The position numbers were made by a program, and so were the translations under genes. This document shows, one piece after another, positions 7,169 to 14,125 of a DNA stretch of 15,442 nt. This stretch comes from NZWG01 sp964478995 (GTDB taxonomy: Bacteria > Fidelibacterota > Marinisomatia > Marinisomatales > UBA1611): contig CAYZJY010000046.1 in the NCBI GenBank assembly GCA_964478995.1, positions 1-15,442 of the forward strand, in the 5' to 3' direction. Within the stretch, counting starts at the first letter, position 1, and each line of letters opens with the position of its first letter. The notes beneath the pieces were generated by a model. It was not told where the DNA came from and searched no databases. It worked only from the letters and a program-made list of their open reading frames with translations.

Positions 7169-7341
7169 GTATTCAATTGGGCCGCTAAAAAAACACACAG
7201 CACCAAAAACCTCAGATTATCTTAAACTTAAGAAAAAAATCGTTAAGTGTCACATTTTTTTACAATCAGTCATTATTTACGTGTTCCATTGTGTTACAAT
7301 AAAAATGCCATGTCTTGATACACATTGGTTTATTAATTTTC
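7169..7341. promoter_or_regulatory. Divergent intergenic region between the pilus assembly operon and the kinase gene
   Basis: This AT-rich spacer must hold promoters for both directions. For the plus strand, TACAAT at 7295-7300 is a plausible -10 box 42 nt before the ATG at 7342, but I see no convincing -35. For the minus strand a GATAAT-like -10 (7220-7215) is possible, without a good -35. A short inverted repeat CTTAA-AC-TTAAG lies at 7221-7232, and a TGTCAC half-site at 7248-7253 matches the dyad ahead of pilin 2. No strong terminator is visible. Confidence 0.4.
7295..7310 (-). promoter_or_regulatory. Weak sigma-54-like site upstream of the assembly operon
   Basis: Read on the minus strand the site is TGGCATT-TTTA-TTGTA. 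The -24 element matches well and the spacing is right, but the -12 GC is GT, a mismatch at an important base. It lies about 127 nt upstream of the response-regulator ATG. If real, pilins and assembly genes would share sigma-54 control. The site overlaps the possible -10 box of the divergent kinase gene. Confidence 0.25.
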
Positions 7342-8346
7342 ATGCACATGCGTTCAATTTTTACTGTATCACCACCCTCGTTCGCCATCAATGAGGTCTC
7401 AGAGATCCTTATCGAAAAATATTCGATCGATGGAGATGTGACTGAACTCTATAGCGATAGAGATCAGAATTTTCATGTGAATTGTGATGGTAAAGAACAT
7501 GTATTGAAGATCTCAAATGCGGTTGAAGATAGATCAGTACTAGAACTCCAGGATCTCGCATCAAAGCACATGATACTCAATGACCCGATGATAAAGATAC
7601 CTACCTTGGCCGGTGAGATCATTGAAATAAAGAAGGGTCATGAGGTTTTCTTCATGAGGTTAATGCATTATCTAGAAGGCAATTTTCTCGGTGAGCGAGG
7701 CAGACCTGATGTTGACCCGTTCAATGTAGGTACGTTCCTGGGACGGGTCAGTTGTGCACTTGACGGATTTGACCATCCGGGGGCACACAGGCCATTTGAA
7801 TGGGATGCTCGGCAGACCGAGTTGATCCGCAAGGTCTCAGAGCATGTCACATCACGCAGGGATCAGGACACTATCGGTTTTTTTCTTAATGAGTTTGAGA
7901 AGGTTATTCCTACTCTCGCTGGAGACATGAGAATGTCGGTCATTCATAATGATGGAAATGACCATAACATCTTAATCGATGGAGATGGAGAGATAATCGG
8001 ACTGATCGATTTTGGGGACATGGTCCATTCCCATCAGGCACTTGAGCCTGCAGTTGCAATGGCATACGCTGCACTAGACAATGATGCCCCCTTTGCATCC
8101 ATTGCCTCAATGCTAAAGGGCTATCATTCCATTTATCCCCTGAACAAGAACGAGTTGTTGTCCACGGTCTATCTCATGTGTTCAAGGCTATGCATAACTG
8201 TTTCCATGGCGGCATGGAGAAAGAGACTGTTCCCAGAAAATACCTATCTCACCATTTCAGAATCTTCTGCCTGGTCGCTGCTACGAATGATGGAAAAAGA
8301 AGATCTGAGTGTTTGGTCAAATAGGTTGGTTGAACATGTAGGATAA
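7342..8346 (+). CDS. Hydroxylysine-kinase-like phosphotransferase (APH family, 334 aa)
   Basis: Small-molecule kinase of the aminoglycoside phosphotransferase/choline kinase fold. It has the N-terminal signature LYSDRDQNFHV and the catalytic loop VIHNDGNDHNILID followed by the metal-binding GLIDFGDMVHS. The catalytic Asp, the Asn and the DFG-type Asp are all intact. These signatures resemble hydroxylysine kinase (HYKK/AGPHD1) and its bacterial relatives, which are often linked or fused to a class III aminotransferase-family phospho-lyase. Such a partner lies immediately downstream but is broken. The start is placed at the first of two close ATGs (7342 and 7348); an upstream TTG at 7315 would add nine atypical residues. 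No ribosome binding site is clear. The exact substrate is unknown. It appears unrelated to the pilus genes on either side. Confidence 0.8.
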   Translation: MHMRSIFTVSPPSFAINEVSEILIEKYSIDGDVTELYSDRDQNFHVNCDGKEHVLKISNAVEDRSVLELQDLASKHMILNDPMIKIPTLAGEIIEIKKGHEVFFMRLMHYLEGNFLGERGRPDVDPFNVGTFLGRVSCALDGFDHPGAHRPFEWDARQTELIRKVSEHVTSRRDQDTIGFFLNEFEKVIPTLAGDMRMSVIHNDGNDHNILIDGDGEIIGLIDFGDMVHSHQALEPAVAMAYAALDNDAPFASIASMLKGYHSIYPLNKNELLSTVYLMCSRLCITVSMAAWRKRLFPENTYLTISESSAWSLLRMMEKEDLSVWSNRLVEHVG

Positions 8347-8756
8347 ATGTTCACTGGCAGGACGTAGAGATAAATATCTCAGTTCATCCCAAAGCCTATC
8401 TCATGAAGATCCACTGCATGTCGTTCGAGACGAAGGACAATATCTCTATGATGAGGCGGGTAACAGATATCTCGATGCCGTAAATAACATACAGCATGTA
8501 GGCCACTCTCATCCCAAGGTTATTGAGGCTGCAAATGCCCAGTTCAAAAAATTGAATACCAATACACGTTATCTTGATGAGACCGTTCGCATCAGTGGCA
8601 AAAAAGATAGTGAATCAAATGAAAGAGAGTGGCATCCTGTTAAGCACGGACGGACCTGACCATAATGTCATGAAAATAAAACCACCAATGGTCTTTAATG
8701 AAAAGAATGCCCTGTCCCTTGTTGAGAAATTAGATGGGATACTCTTAAAATTATGA
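8336..8756 (+). pseudogene. Remnant of class III aminotransferase-family phospho-lyase, internally deleted and frameshifted
   Basis: In frame +2 from about 8348 to 8575, codons give a typical N terminus: LSSSQSLSHEDPLHVVRDEG, then YLYDEAGNRYLDAVNNIQHVGHSHP and LNTNTRYLDE. This resembles the AGXT2L/ETNPPL/PHYKPL group. The frame then runs into unrelated codons and a stop. From about 8583 to 8756, frame +3 encodes the typical C terminus: KKIVNQMKESGILLSTDGP, HNVMKIKPPMVF and a final LVEKLDGILLKL. Roughly 130 codons remain of a family norm near 430, so the PLP-binding lysine region and the whole core are missing. The only upstream ATG in the N-terminal frame (8336) is followed directly by TAG. 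The neighbouring kinase has thus lost its usual partner. Confidence 0.85.
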
Positions 8757-8905
8757 ATTTCACAAAAGGAAGATAAAAACCTTAGAAGGTTATCTTTGTC
8801 TATAATTTTCGTTAAATTAATTGACCGAGCAAAGGGGTGTTATACTCATTTTTCAAGGTACAGAATAATTACGTTCCAACTAATGATGAAATCAGAGGTC
8901 TCAAC
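8757..8905 (+). promoter_or_regulatory. Leader region of the plus-strand pilus arm
   Basis: A hairpin is possible at 8770-8796 (outer AAGAT/ATCTT, inner AACCTT/AAGGTT with a 3-nt bulge and a very small loop). It lacks a real T-tract, so it is at best a weak terminator after the pseudogene. A perfect TATAAT at 8801-8806 is a candidate -10 for the operon starting at 8906, but no good -35 is placed correctly. AGAGGT at 8894-8899, 6 nt before the ATG at 8906, is a good ribosome binding site. No sigma-54 element was seen here. Confidence 0.45.
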
Positions 8906-9337
8906 ATGGTAAATCCCATGATCATAATTTTATGCATAGGTGTGTTATCTGCAGTATTCGGTGTACTGCTAATCTTCGCCCCTTCACTGGTCCTAAAAGC
9001 AGAGCGTCAGGCCAATCGTTTATTCATGACCGACACTGCACTGATAAACAATAGGATTCCCATAGGGATTGCCATGCTTTTGGCATCGGCATTTCTAGGA
9101 TATACCTATGTAGCAGATCCGTTTGGTGAGATCATCTTTCTAGTGATCGCCATTACAGCAGGCATATTCGGGGTGCTTCTCCTCGTGTCGCCAGAAACGA
9201 TCCTACAAGCAGAGAGGCAGGCAAATAAACTTTACATGACAGATGCCTTCTTCTTTAAACATAGGGTGGTGATCGGTGTCTGTCTATTGGCTGCATCGAC
9301 ATTCATGGTCAGAACCTATATAGTATTCGCAACATAG
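8906..9337 (+). CDS. Tandem-repeat four-helix membrane protein of unknown family (143 aa)
   Basis: I do not recognise this family. The protein is two copies of one module of about 60-65 residues. Each copy has a hydrophobic helix (AVFGVLLIFAP / GIFGVLLLVSP), a short basic cytoplasmic-type segment and a second helix. The segment is LKAERQANRLFMTD in copy 1 and LQAERQANKLYMTD in copy 2. The second helix starts NNRIPIGIAMLLAS or KHRVVIGVCLLAAS. Four membrane segments are predicted in all, with no catalytic motif visible. The frame extends up to a GTG at 8837, but the ATG at 8906 has a good AGAGGT ribosome binding site and gives a clean N terminus. It is the first gene of the plus-strand arm, 18 nt before the fusion protein gene, so a role with the pilus alignment complex is possible but unproven. 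Confidence 0.8.
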   Translation: MVNPMIIILCIGVLSAVFGVLLIFAPSLVLKAERQANRLFMTDTALINNRIPIGIAMLLASAFLGYTYVADPFGEIIFLVIAITAGIFGVLLLVSPETILQAERQANKLYMTDAFFFKHRVVIGVCLLAASTFMVRTYIVFAT

Positions 9338-9355
9338 GTAATTGGAGAATTTTCA

Positions 9356-12277
9356 TTGAATCTATTTGATTCAATCGGATTAGAGGCTGATCCCTTTTCG
9401 ACAAGTCCAAATGTCGATCTGTTCTATCCTGCAGTAGAGCATCGACAATGTCTCGAGGGACTAGAATTGGCCATCAGGATGCGCAGGGGACTATCCGTGA
9501 TACGTGGTGGCATCGGCGTAGGCAAGACCACCATAAGTCGAAAACTCATGCAGCACTTCAAGGATGAATCGGACGATTTTGATTTTTATTTGATCTTAGA
9601 TCCAAAATTTGAATCTGAGATCATCCTCCTCAAACACATCATCGAACTTTTCGGAGTGAACGATTCTGCAGAATCGGTACAGGACTGTAGAAACATCATT
9701 GAGAATCATCTGCTCAAGGTCGGCGTAGAACAAGGCAGGACCCTTGTCCTTATTATTGATGAAGGCCAGAATCTTCCTGGGGAAATGCTAGATGTCTTTA
9801 GAACGCTTTTGAATTTTGAGACCGATGATTTCAAACTTCTACAATTGATCATCTTTGGTCAGCCTGAGATGGGCACCATGATCCACAAGTATCCGAATTT
9901 CGAGGACCGGATCTCTTTTGATTTTGAGATTGGCCCCATTTCCATCGAGGACATGCGAGGAATGATCGACCACCGGATCATGGTAACAGGTGGAAATGCA
10001 GGTAGCTGGTTCAATGAGAAGGCCCTGGTGAAGATCCATAAGAATACACAAGGCTATCCTAGAAAGGTAACTCAACTGTGTCACCAACTCCTTTTGACCA
10101 TGATCAGTGAAGAAAAAGAGGAGATCAATGAGGAAATGGTTCAGAGGGTCATCTCCGGTAAGATCGATACAGGCGGGCTTCTAAAACAAAAGAAAAAGAA
10201 TTATAATGAGATCGCTGTCAATAAACTACTTGATGTCCTTCGAAAGGATGAACCAACGAAAGATGCAACGGACCCGAATGACACATTGGATGAACTAGAG
10301 GAGGATGATTGGATAGGAGGAGACGACATACCCACCATGACCCCGCCGGAAGAAGAGACCAAGGATGAGGTAGCGCAACCTGAACCCTCTGTACCTAAAG
10401 ATCCCATTCCAGTCAAGGTCGAGCCAGAGATCAAAGAAAGGGTCAAAGAAGATCCGATCCCATCGATTGATGAGAAAAAGATGGATGAACCAGTAGAAAC
10501 AAAGATCACTCTGGATGATTTTTTACCAACACAGGGCAAATATCCGCCCTATTTAAAGGCCTCCGTACTGAGCATGATCCCCCTAGACCAAACATATACC
10601 GGAATACATCTAGATCATGGCCGAATATCGACCTCTGTTATTTTTGAGAAAAATGGTGTTAAAACATTTGTTGCACATGAGGTCTTTTCTTCAACAGAGA
10701 GAGACCTCGACCCCGCAGAAGGGAAAGAGGAATTGATGGAATCATTTCAGACAATGATGGACCAGGTTGATGGGAACCTTTCAGACCAAAGTGAGATCTA
10801 TGGATCATCCGTGAGGTCCGTTGAAAAAAGGGATACCATCACATTTTCAGAGAACAATGATAGGATCCTTCTACAATTGGTAGACATACCAAAAGAAAAT
10901 CAAAAAGAGAAGAAGCAGATAATCGAATGGTCTGCCAAGAAGGACCTGTCCTTCCCTCTTGAGGACAGCGTTCTCCATTATACGCACATGAAGGGAACCA
11001 CCTTTCATGTTGGCATCGCAGAGAATGAGTCACTGGACGCCATTAGCGACTGTGGGAAAAAATTAGAATGGGGCCTTCGAGCGTGGTACCCACTGGCACA
11101 ATCGATCCATAATGCATACATCTGGAACTACCCTGAACATCGTAAAAAGGATGCGCTCATCATTCACATTGGTGAGAAGAATAGTCTCATAATGGGTTGC
11201 TCTAGAACAGACCTAAAGATCATCAAACCTCTTTTCATAGGAATTCAAAGTTTGACTGACTCACTCCGCGATAATGGTCTACCGATCGATGATTGGTCAG
11301 ACAGAAAAGACTTCCAGGTTCCAGAGACCTTTTTGCGTGCAATGGGACTAAAAGCAGATGCCGGTCCACATGATGATATTTTTAGGCCGGTCTTTGACAG
11401 TTGGAGACAGGAAATTGATAGAACGGTGAATGGCATTAGAAAAGAACACAAGATCTCAGAAGATACAGAGATCCTATTAAGTGGTTCCGCAGCAGAGATA
11501 ACATATCTTGATAAATTCGTCGAAGGCAGTATGGGCTTCGATACCCGTTTCTTAAATCCGCTGAGGAACCTCGCTCTTCCCCATGACTTTGACCAGGATT
11601 CATTTGATGTTCACCCCGCCATATTGACCCCATCAATAGGCTCAGCGTTGCACTTGAATCACTCTGTGAATGTTCTTCCTAAAGATCTCAAACAAGATGC
11701 TATTCTTAGATGGGTCAATCGTTTTGGACTGATCAGTACGGCCGCTACCCTAATATTCTTCTTGGGCCTATCCATTTCCACAAAGTTAAGTATCAATTCG
11801 ATCAATGAAGAGATCATGCCAATGCAGCAAGAGAATGAACAATTATCCTACGTGCAGGATGTGCATGCCTCCCTACAACAAAACAGATCGAGTGTTGAAG
11901 AACAAATGAATGAGCTTAGTTACGACATCGACTACTTTAATCGTATTTTGGCCATTAATAAATTTTTGAGTTACTATACCCCCAAGGAGATCATCATAAA
12001 TGAATTGAACTTCCAACAAGGCTGGGAGATCAGGGCATACAAGAAGATAGGGCGTGACATCGTGAAGGTCGTTCGGAAAGAGGATGAACATCTTAGGATG
12101 GTGAGACTTGCAGGGAATGTCAACTCTAATCCAATACTGTTGGATGATCACTTTGATAATTTTGTGAGCACACTAAAGGAGTCGGGCCTTTTCCAAAACA
12201 TTGAGGTCATGAGTGAAGCATCAAAGGTTGGGCTTGGGAATGACAATCTTCAATTTGAACTTAAATGCATCATTTAA
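9356..12277 (+). CDS. ExeA/MshM AAA ATPase - PilM/MshI - PilN fusion protein (973 aa)
   Basis: Three alignment-complex modules lie in one chain. Residues 1-280 are an ExeA/MshM-type ATPase with Walker A GGIGVGKT (51-58) and Walker B LVLIIDEGQN (near 130). An acidic, Pro-rich linker follows (about 285-395). Residues from about 410 to 765 look like an actin-like PilM/MshI domain: GIHLDHGRIS (416-425), LIIHIGEKNS, PLFIGIQSLTDSL and LLSGSAA. The expected ATP-site Asp residues appear to be His418 and His604. Then VNVLPKDLK (771-779) resembles the PilN NLLP peptide that PilM binds. It is followed by a membrane helix (about 790-808), a coiled coil and a PilN-like periplasmic domain. The start is TTG at 9356 with GGAG 8 nt upstream; no nearby ATG fits. 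In MSHA loci these modules are separate proteins (MshM, MshI and a PilN). The stop overlaps the next start as TAATG. Confidence 0.85.
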   Translation: MNLFDSIGLEADPFSTSPNVDLFYPAVEHRQCLEGLELAIRMRRGLSVIRGGIGVGKTTISRKLMQHFKDESDDFDFYLILDPKFESEIILLKHIIELFGVNDSAESVQDCRNIIENHLLKVGVEQGRTLVLIIDEGQNLPGEMLDVFRTLLNFETDDFKLLQLIIFGQPEMGTMIHKYPNFEDRISFDFEIGPISIEDMRGMIDHRIMVTGGNAGSWFNEKALVKIHKNTQGYPRKVTQLCHQLLLTMISEEKEEINEEMVQRVISGKIDTGGLLKQKKKNYNEIAVNKLLDVLRKDEPTKDATDPNDTLDELEEDDWIGGDDIPTMTPPEEETKDEVAQPEPSVPKDPIPVKVEPEIKERVKEDPIPSIDEKKMDEPVETKITLDDFLPTQGKYPPYLKASVLSMIPLDQTYTGIHLDHGRISTSVIFEKNGVKTFVAHEVFSSTERDLDPAEGKEELMESFQTMMDQVDGNLSDQSEIYGSSVRSVEKRDTITFSENNDRILLQLVDIPKENQKEKKQIIEWSAKKDLSFPLEDSVLHYTHMKGTTFHVGIAENESLDAISDCGKKLEWGLRAWYPLAQSIHNAYIWNYPEHRKKDALIIHIGEKNSLIMGCSRTDLKIIKPLFIGIQSLTDSLRDNGLPIDDWSDRKDFQVPETFLRAMGLKADAGPHDDIFRPVFDSWRQEIDRTVNGIRKEHKISEDTEILLSGSAAEITYLDKFVEGSMGFDTRFLNPLRNLALPHDFDQDSFDVHPAILTPSIGSALHLNHSVNVLPKDLKQDAILRWVNRFGLISTAATLIFFLGLSISTKLSINSINEEIMPMQQENEQLSYVQDVHASLQQNRSSVEEQMNELSYDIDYFNRILAINKFLSYYTPKEIIINELNFQQGWEIRAYKKIGRDIVKVVRKEDEHLRMVRLAGNVNSNPILLDDHFDNFVSTLKESGLFQNIEVMSEASKVGLGNDNLQFELKCII

Positions 12278-13539
12278 TGGATAAACTCCTAAAGAACCAG
12301 AGGCTCTTGTTTGTATCTATTTTTGGTGGCCTCACTGTCATGTTCTTCATATGGTACTACATGATCCACCATAACCTCTCCAAGCAGCATAAAAGATCGA
12401 CCCACGCAATAACCCTACTTTCCTCAGAGGTTGAAAAATTCAGAAAGATGGAGTCTCAATTAGATTACATGCAGGAAGACTGGGAGACCGTGAACGCAGC
12501 ATTTGAAACGATCATTGGAAAGATCCCTGATAAAAGACTCTATGAAAATGTTACGGATTTTCTATACTCAATGATCATCAACCATGGCCTCAAGATCCAA
12601 AAATTTGAACCCTCTAGAGCCACAGTAGAAAAAAAGACCATCCTCATTCCAGAGACAGGTGCCGAGGTCACTATTGAGAAGATACCGATAGACATAACAC
12701 TCAGGGGATCCTTCATTAATTTTGGCCAATTATTGGAGTCCATGATGACAGGCCAATATAGGCTCACAGCATCGAACATTGAGGTACTTAAAAAACAAAA
12801 GGCCAGAGACCAAACCATAAAATTGATTTCCTATGCTTATTTTCAATCCCAACTAAATAATCCCAACCCAAAGAAAAAGACCACCCCAAGAAAAAATAAA
12901 GCGACCGGATCAACAGCAAAAAAGATAACTGAAACTCCAGCAAAAACTGTAAAAGAAAAAGTTGCAGTCGCTAATAACATGAACGCCATTCCGGATAGTG
13001 TTGAGGGGGTCCCTGAAATGTGGTTAGAGCCTGCCACTGAACCCGTGGATGAGGCTGTATCAACTGAGGTACCTAGATCAAAAAATGAGCCAAAGACTGA
13101 ACCAAAGACCAGTAAGAAAAAAACAGTTGAGAAAAAGAAGACCAATCCCATTGCAGTGGTTGAGAAAAAAAAGAGTCCCGCTGAGAGCAACCAGACGAAT
13201 GTTGACTACAATAGCATTGACATCCTCAATTCAATGGTCTGTAAAAAGGTCAAGAATAACCAACCTCTTTATCCAGGAAAAAGATTTCCGACCGACATAG
13301 GTCGAGTGTACTGCCATGCACTGCTCAATAATAATTCAGGGAAGCCCACGAACATATACCATGTCTGGTACATGAATGGCAATCTAAAAGCCAAAGTCAG
13401 GATCAGAGTGAGAGATGGCCAAGAGATACCAGCGGTATCCCATCGAGAGATAGGAAACTCTGACAAAGGAACTTGGAAAATAGAAATAACGGATAGCGAT
13501 AAAAAGATTTTAGATACTGTCATTTTTGAGGTAGTTTAG
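12277..13539 (+). CDS. PilO/MshJ-like protein with C-terminal DUF2914 domain (420 aa)
   Basis: Inner-membrane alignment protein. A single membrane helix (LLFVSIFGGLTVMFFIWYY, about residues 9-27) is followed by a coiled coil and a PilO-type periplasmic domain to about residue 200. That domain includes the conserved pattern IDITLRGSFINFGQLLESM. Next comes a low-complexity Lys/Thr/Pro/Glu-rich linker of about 110 residues. The last 100 residues match what I know of DUF2914: an initial Cys (MVCKKVKNNQPLYPGKRF), GRVYCHALLNN, YHVWYMNGNLKAKVRIRV and GTWKIEITDSDKKILDTVIF. The ATG at 12277 overlaps the preceding stop (TAATG). An in-frame ATG at 12265 would add four residues; coupling favours 12277. 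PilO normally ends after its periplasmic domain at about 200 residues, so this protein is twice the usual size. Confidence 0.82.
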   Translation: MDKLLKNQRLLFVSIFGGLTVMFFIWYYMIHHNLSKQHKRSTHAITLLSSEVEKFRKMESQLDYMQEDWETVNAAFETIIGKIPDKRLYENVTDFLYSMIINHGLKIQKFEPSRATVEKKTILIPETGAEVTIEKIPIDITLRGSFINFGQLLESMMTGQYRLTASNIEVLKKQKARDQTIKLISYAYFQSQLNNPNPKKKTTPRKNKATGSTAKKITETPAKTVKEKVAVANNMNAIPDSVEGVPEMWLEPATEPVDEAVSTEVPRSKNEPKTEPKTSKKKTVEKKKTNPIAVVEKKKSPAESNQTNVDYNSIDILNSMVCKKVKNNQPLYPGKRFPTDIGRVYCHALLNNNSGKPTNIYHVWYMNGNLKAKVRIRVRDGQEIPAVSHREIGNSDKGTWKIEITDSDKKILDTVIFEVV

Positions 13540-13552
13540 ACCATAAGACATT

Positions 13553-14125
13553 ATGACACCTAGACTTAGAATCTTATCCATAGGACTAGCAATATCCCTT
13601 GCCTATGCAATATATGATTATGTTGATAGGAACAGTGGTAAGAAATCGTCTGTTGTTGGAGCAAAGAAAAAGAAGAAACGTGCTCGAACAGCAGGTGTGA
13701 GTGCATCTAAATACGAGAACCTCAAAAAGAAATGGGCAAGGCAGGGCATTGACCTAGGTGGATCCAAGACCGAAGAGGAGGACTTTAGTGCCAAGAGTGA
13801 TTTCTTACCTATTTCGGAACAAGTGTCAAGCCTTGATGGATGGGACAGAAACCCTTTTGTTGAAGTAGATGAACCACGATCCGTTTCTTCACCAAGGCCC
13901 ATGGAACAGGAAATCAATGTGGATGAAGAAGCAGGACTAACTACCCTAGATGGACTAATAATCGAGACAGCAGTGAGAATGGGTGAAAAAGCGTTTGTAA
14001 CCATTAATGGTCAAACCTTCACAGAAGGAGACCTCATCAATAATGCTCTCATTGAAAAGATCGAAAATGAACAAATAACTTTTAAGATTGGAAATACAAG
14101 GATCATAAAAGACGTTGGGACATAA
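13553..14125 (+). CDS. PilP/GspC/MshK-like periplasmic connector (190 aa)
   Basis: Likely links the inner-membrane PilN/PilO complex to the secretin. An N-terminal membrane anchor (ILSIGLAISLAYAIYDYV) is followed by a very basic stretch (KKKKKRAR), a disordered region, the motif WDRNPFVE (like the RDPF of PilP/GspC), and a C-terminal beta domain. That domain runs LDGLIIETAVRMGEKAFVTI, then NGQTFTEGDLINN and FKIGNTRIIKDV, and fits the homology-region fold of GspC/PilP. There is no lipobox Cys, so it is anchored by a helix like GspC and not by lipid like classical PilP. The gene starts 13 nt after the PilO-DUF2914 stop with only a weak ribosome binding site. It overlaps the likely secretin start by 11 nt. 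Confidence 0.75.
   Translation: MTPRLRILSIGLAISLAYAIYDYVDRNSGKKSSVVGAKKKKKRARTAGVSASKYENLKKKWARQGIDLGGSKTEEEDFSAKSDFLPISEQVSSLDGWDRNPFVEVDEPRSVSSPRPMEQEINVDEEAGLTTLDGLIIETAVRMGEKAFVTINGQTFTEGDLINNALIEKIENEQITFKIGNTRIIKDVGT

Noticed and set aside
8574..8756. Stand-alone small gene of 60 codons
   Set aside because: Its sequence matches the C terminus of a class III aminotransferase-family phospho-lyase and follows the N-terminal remnant directly, so it is part of the pseudogene.
10201..10539. Minus-strand Ser/Gly-rich frame opposite the fusion protein linker
   Set aside because: The Ser-rich composition is the antisense of the acidic Pro-rich linker of the real gene; no ribosome binding site and no homology.
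12843..13190. Minus-strand hydrophobic Phe-rich frame opposite the PilO linker
   Set aside because: Phe-rich hydrophobic runs are the antisense of Lys-rich codons in the low-complexity linker, not a membrane protein.
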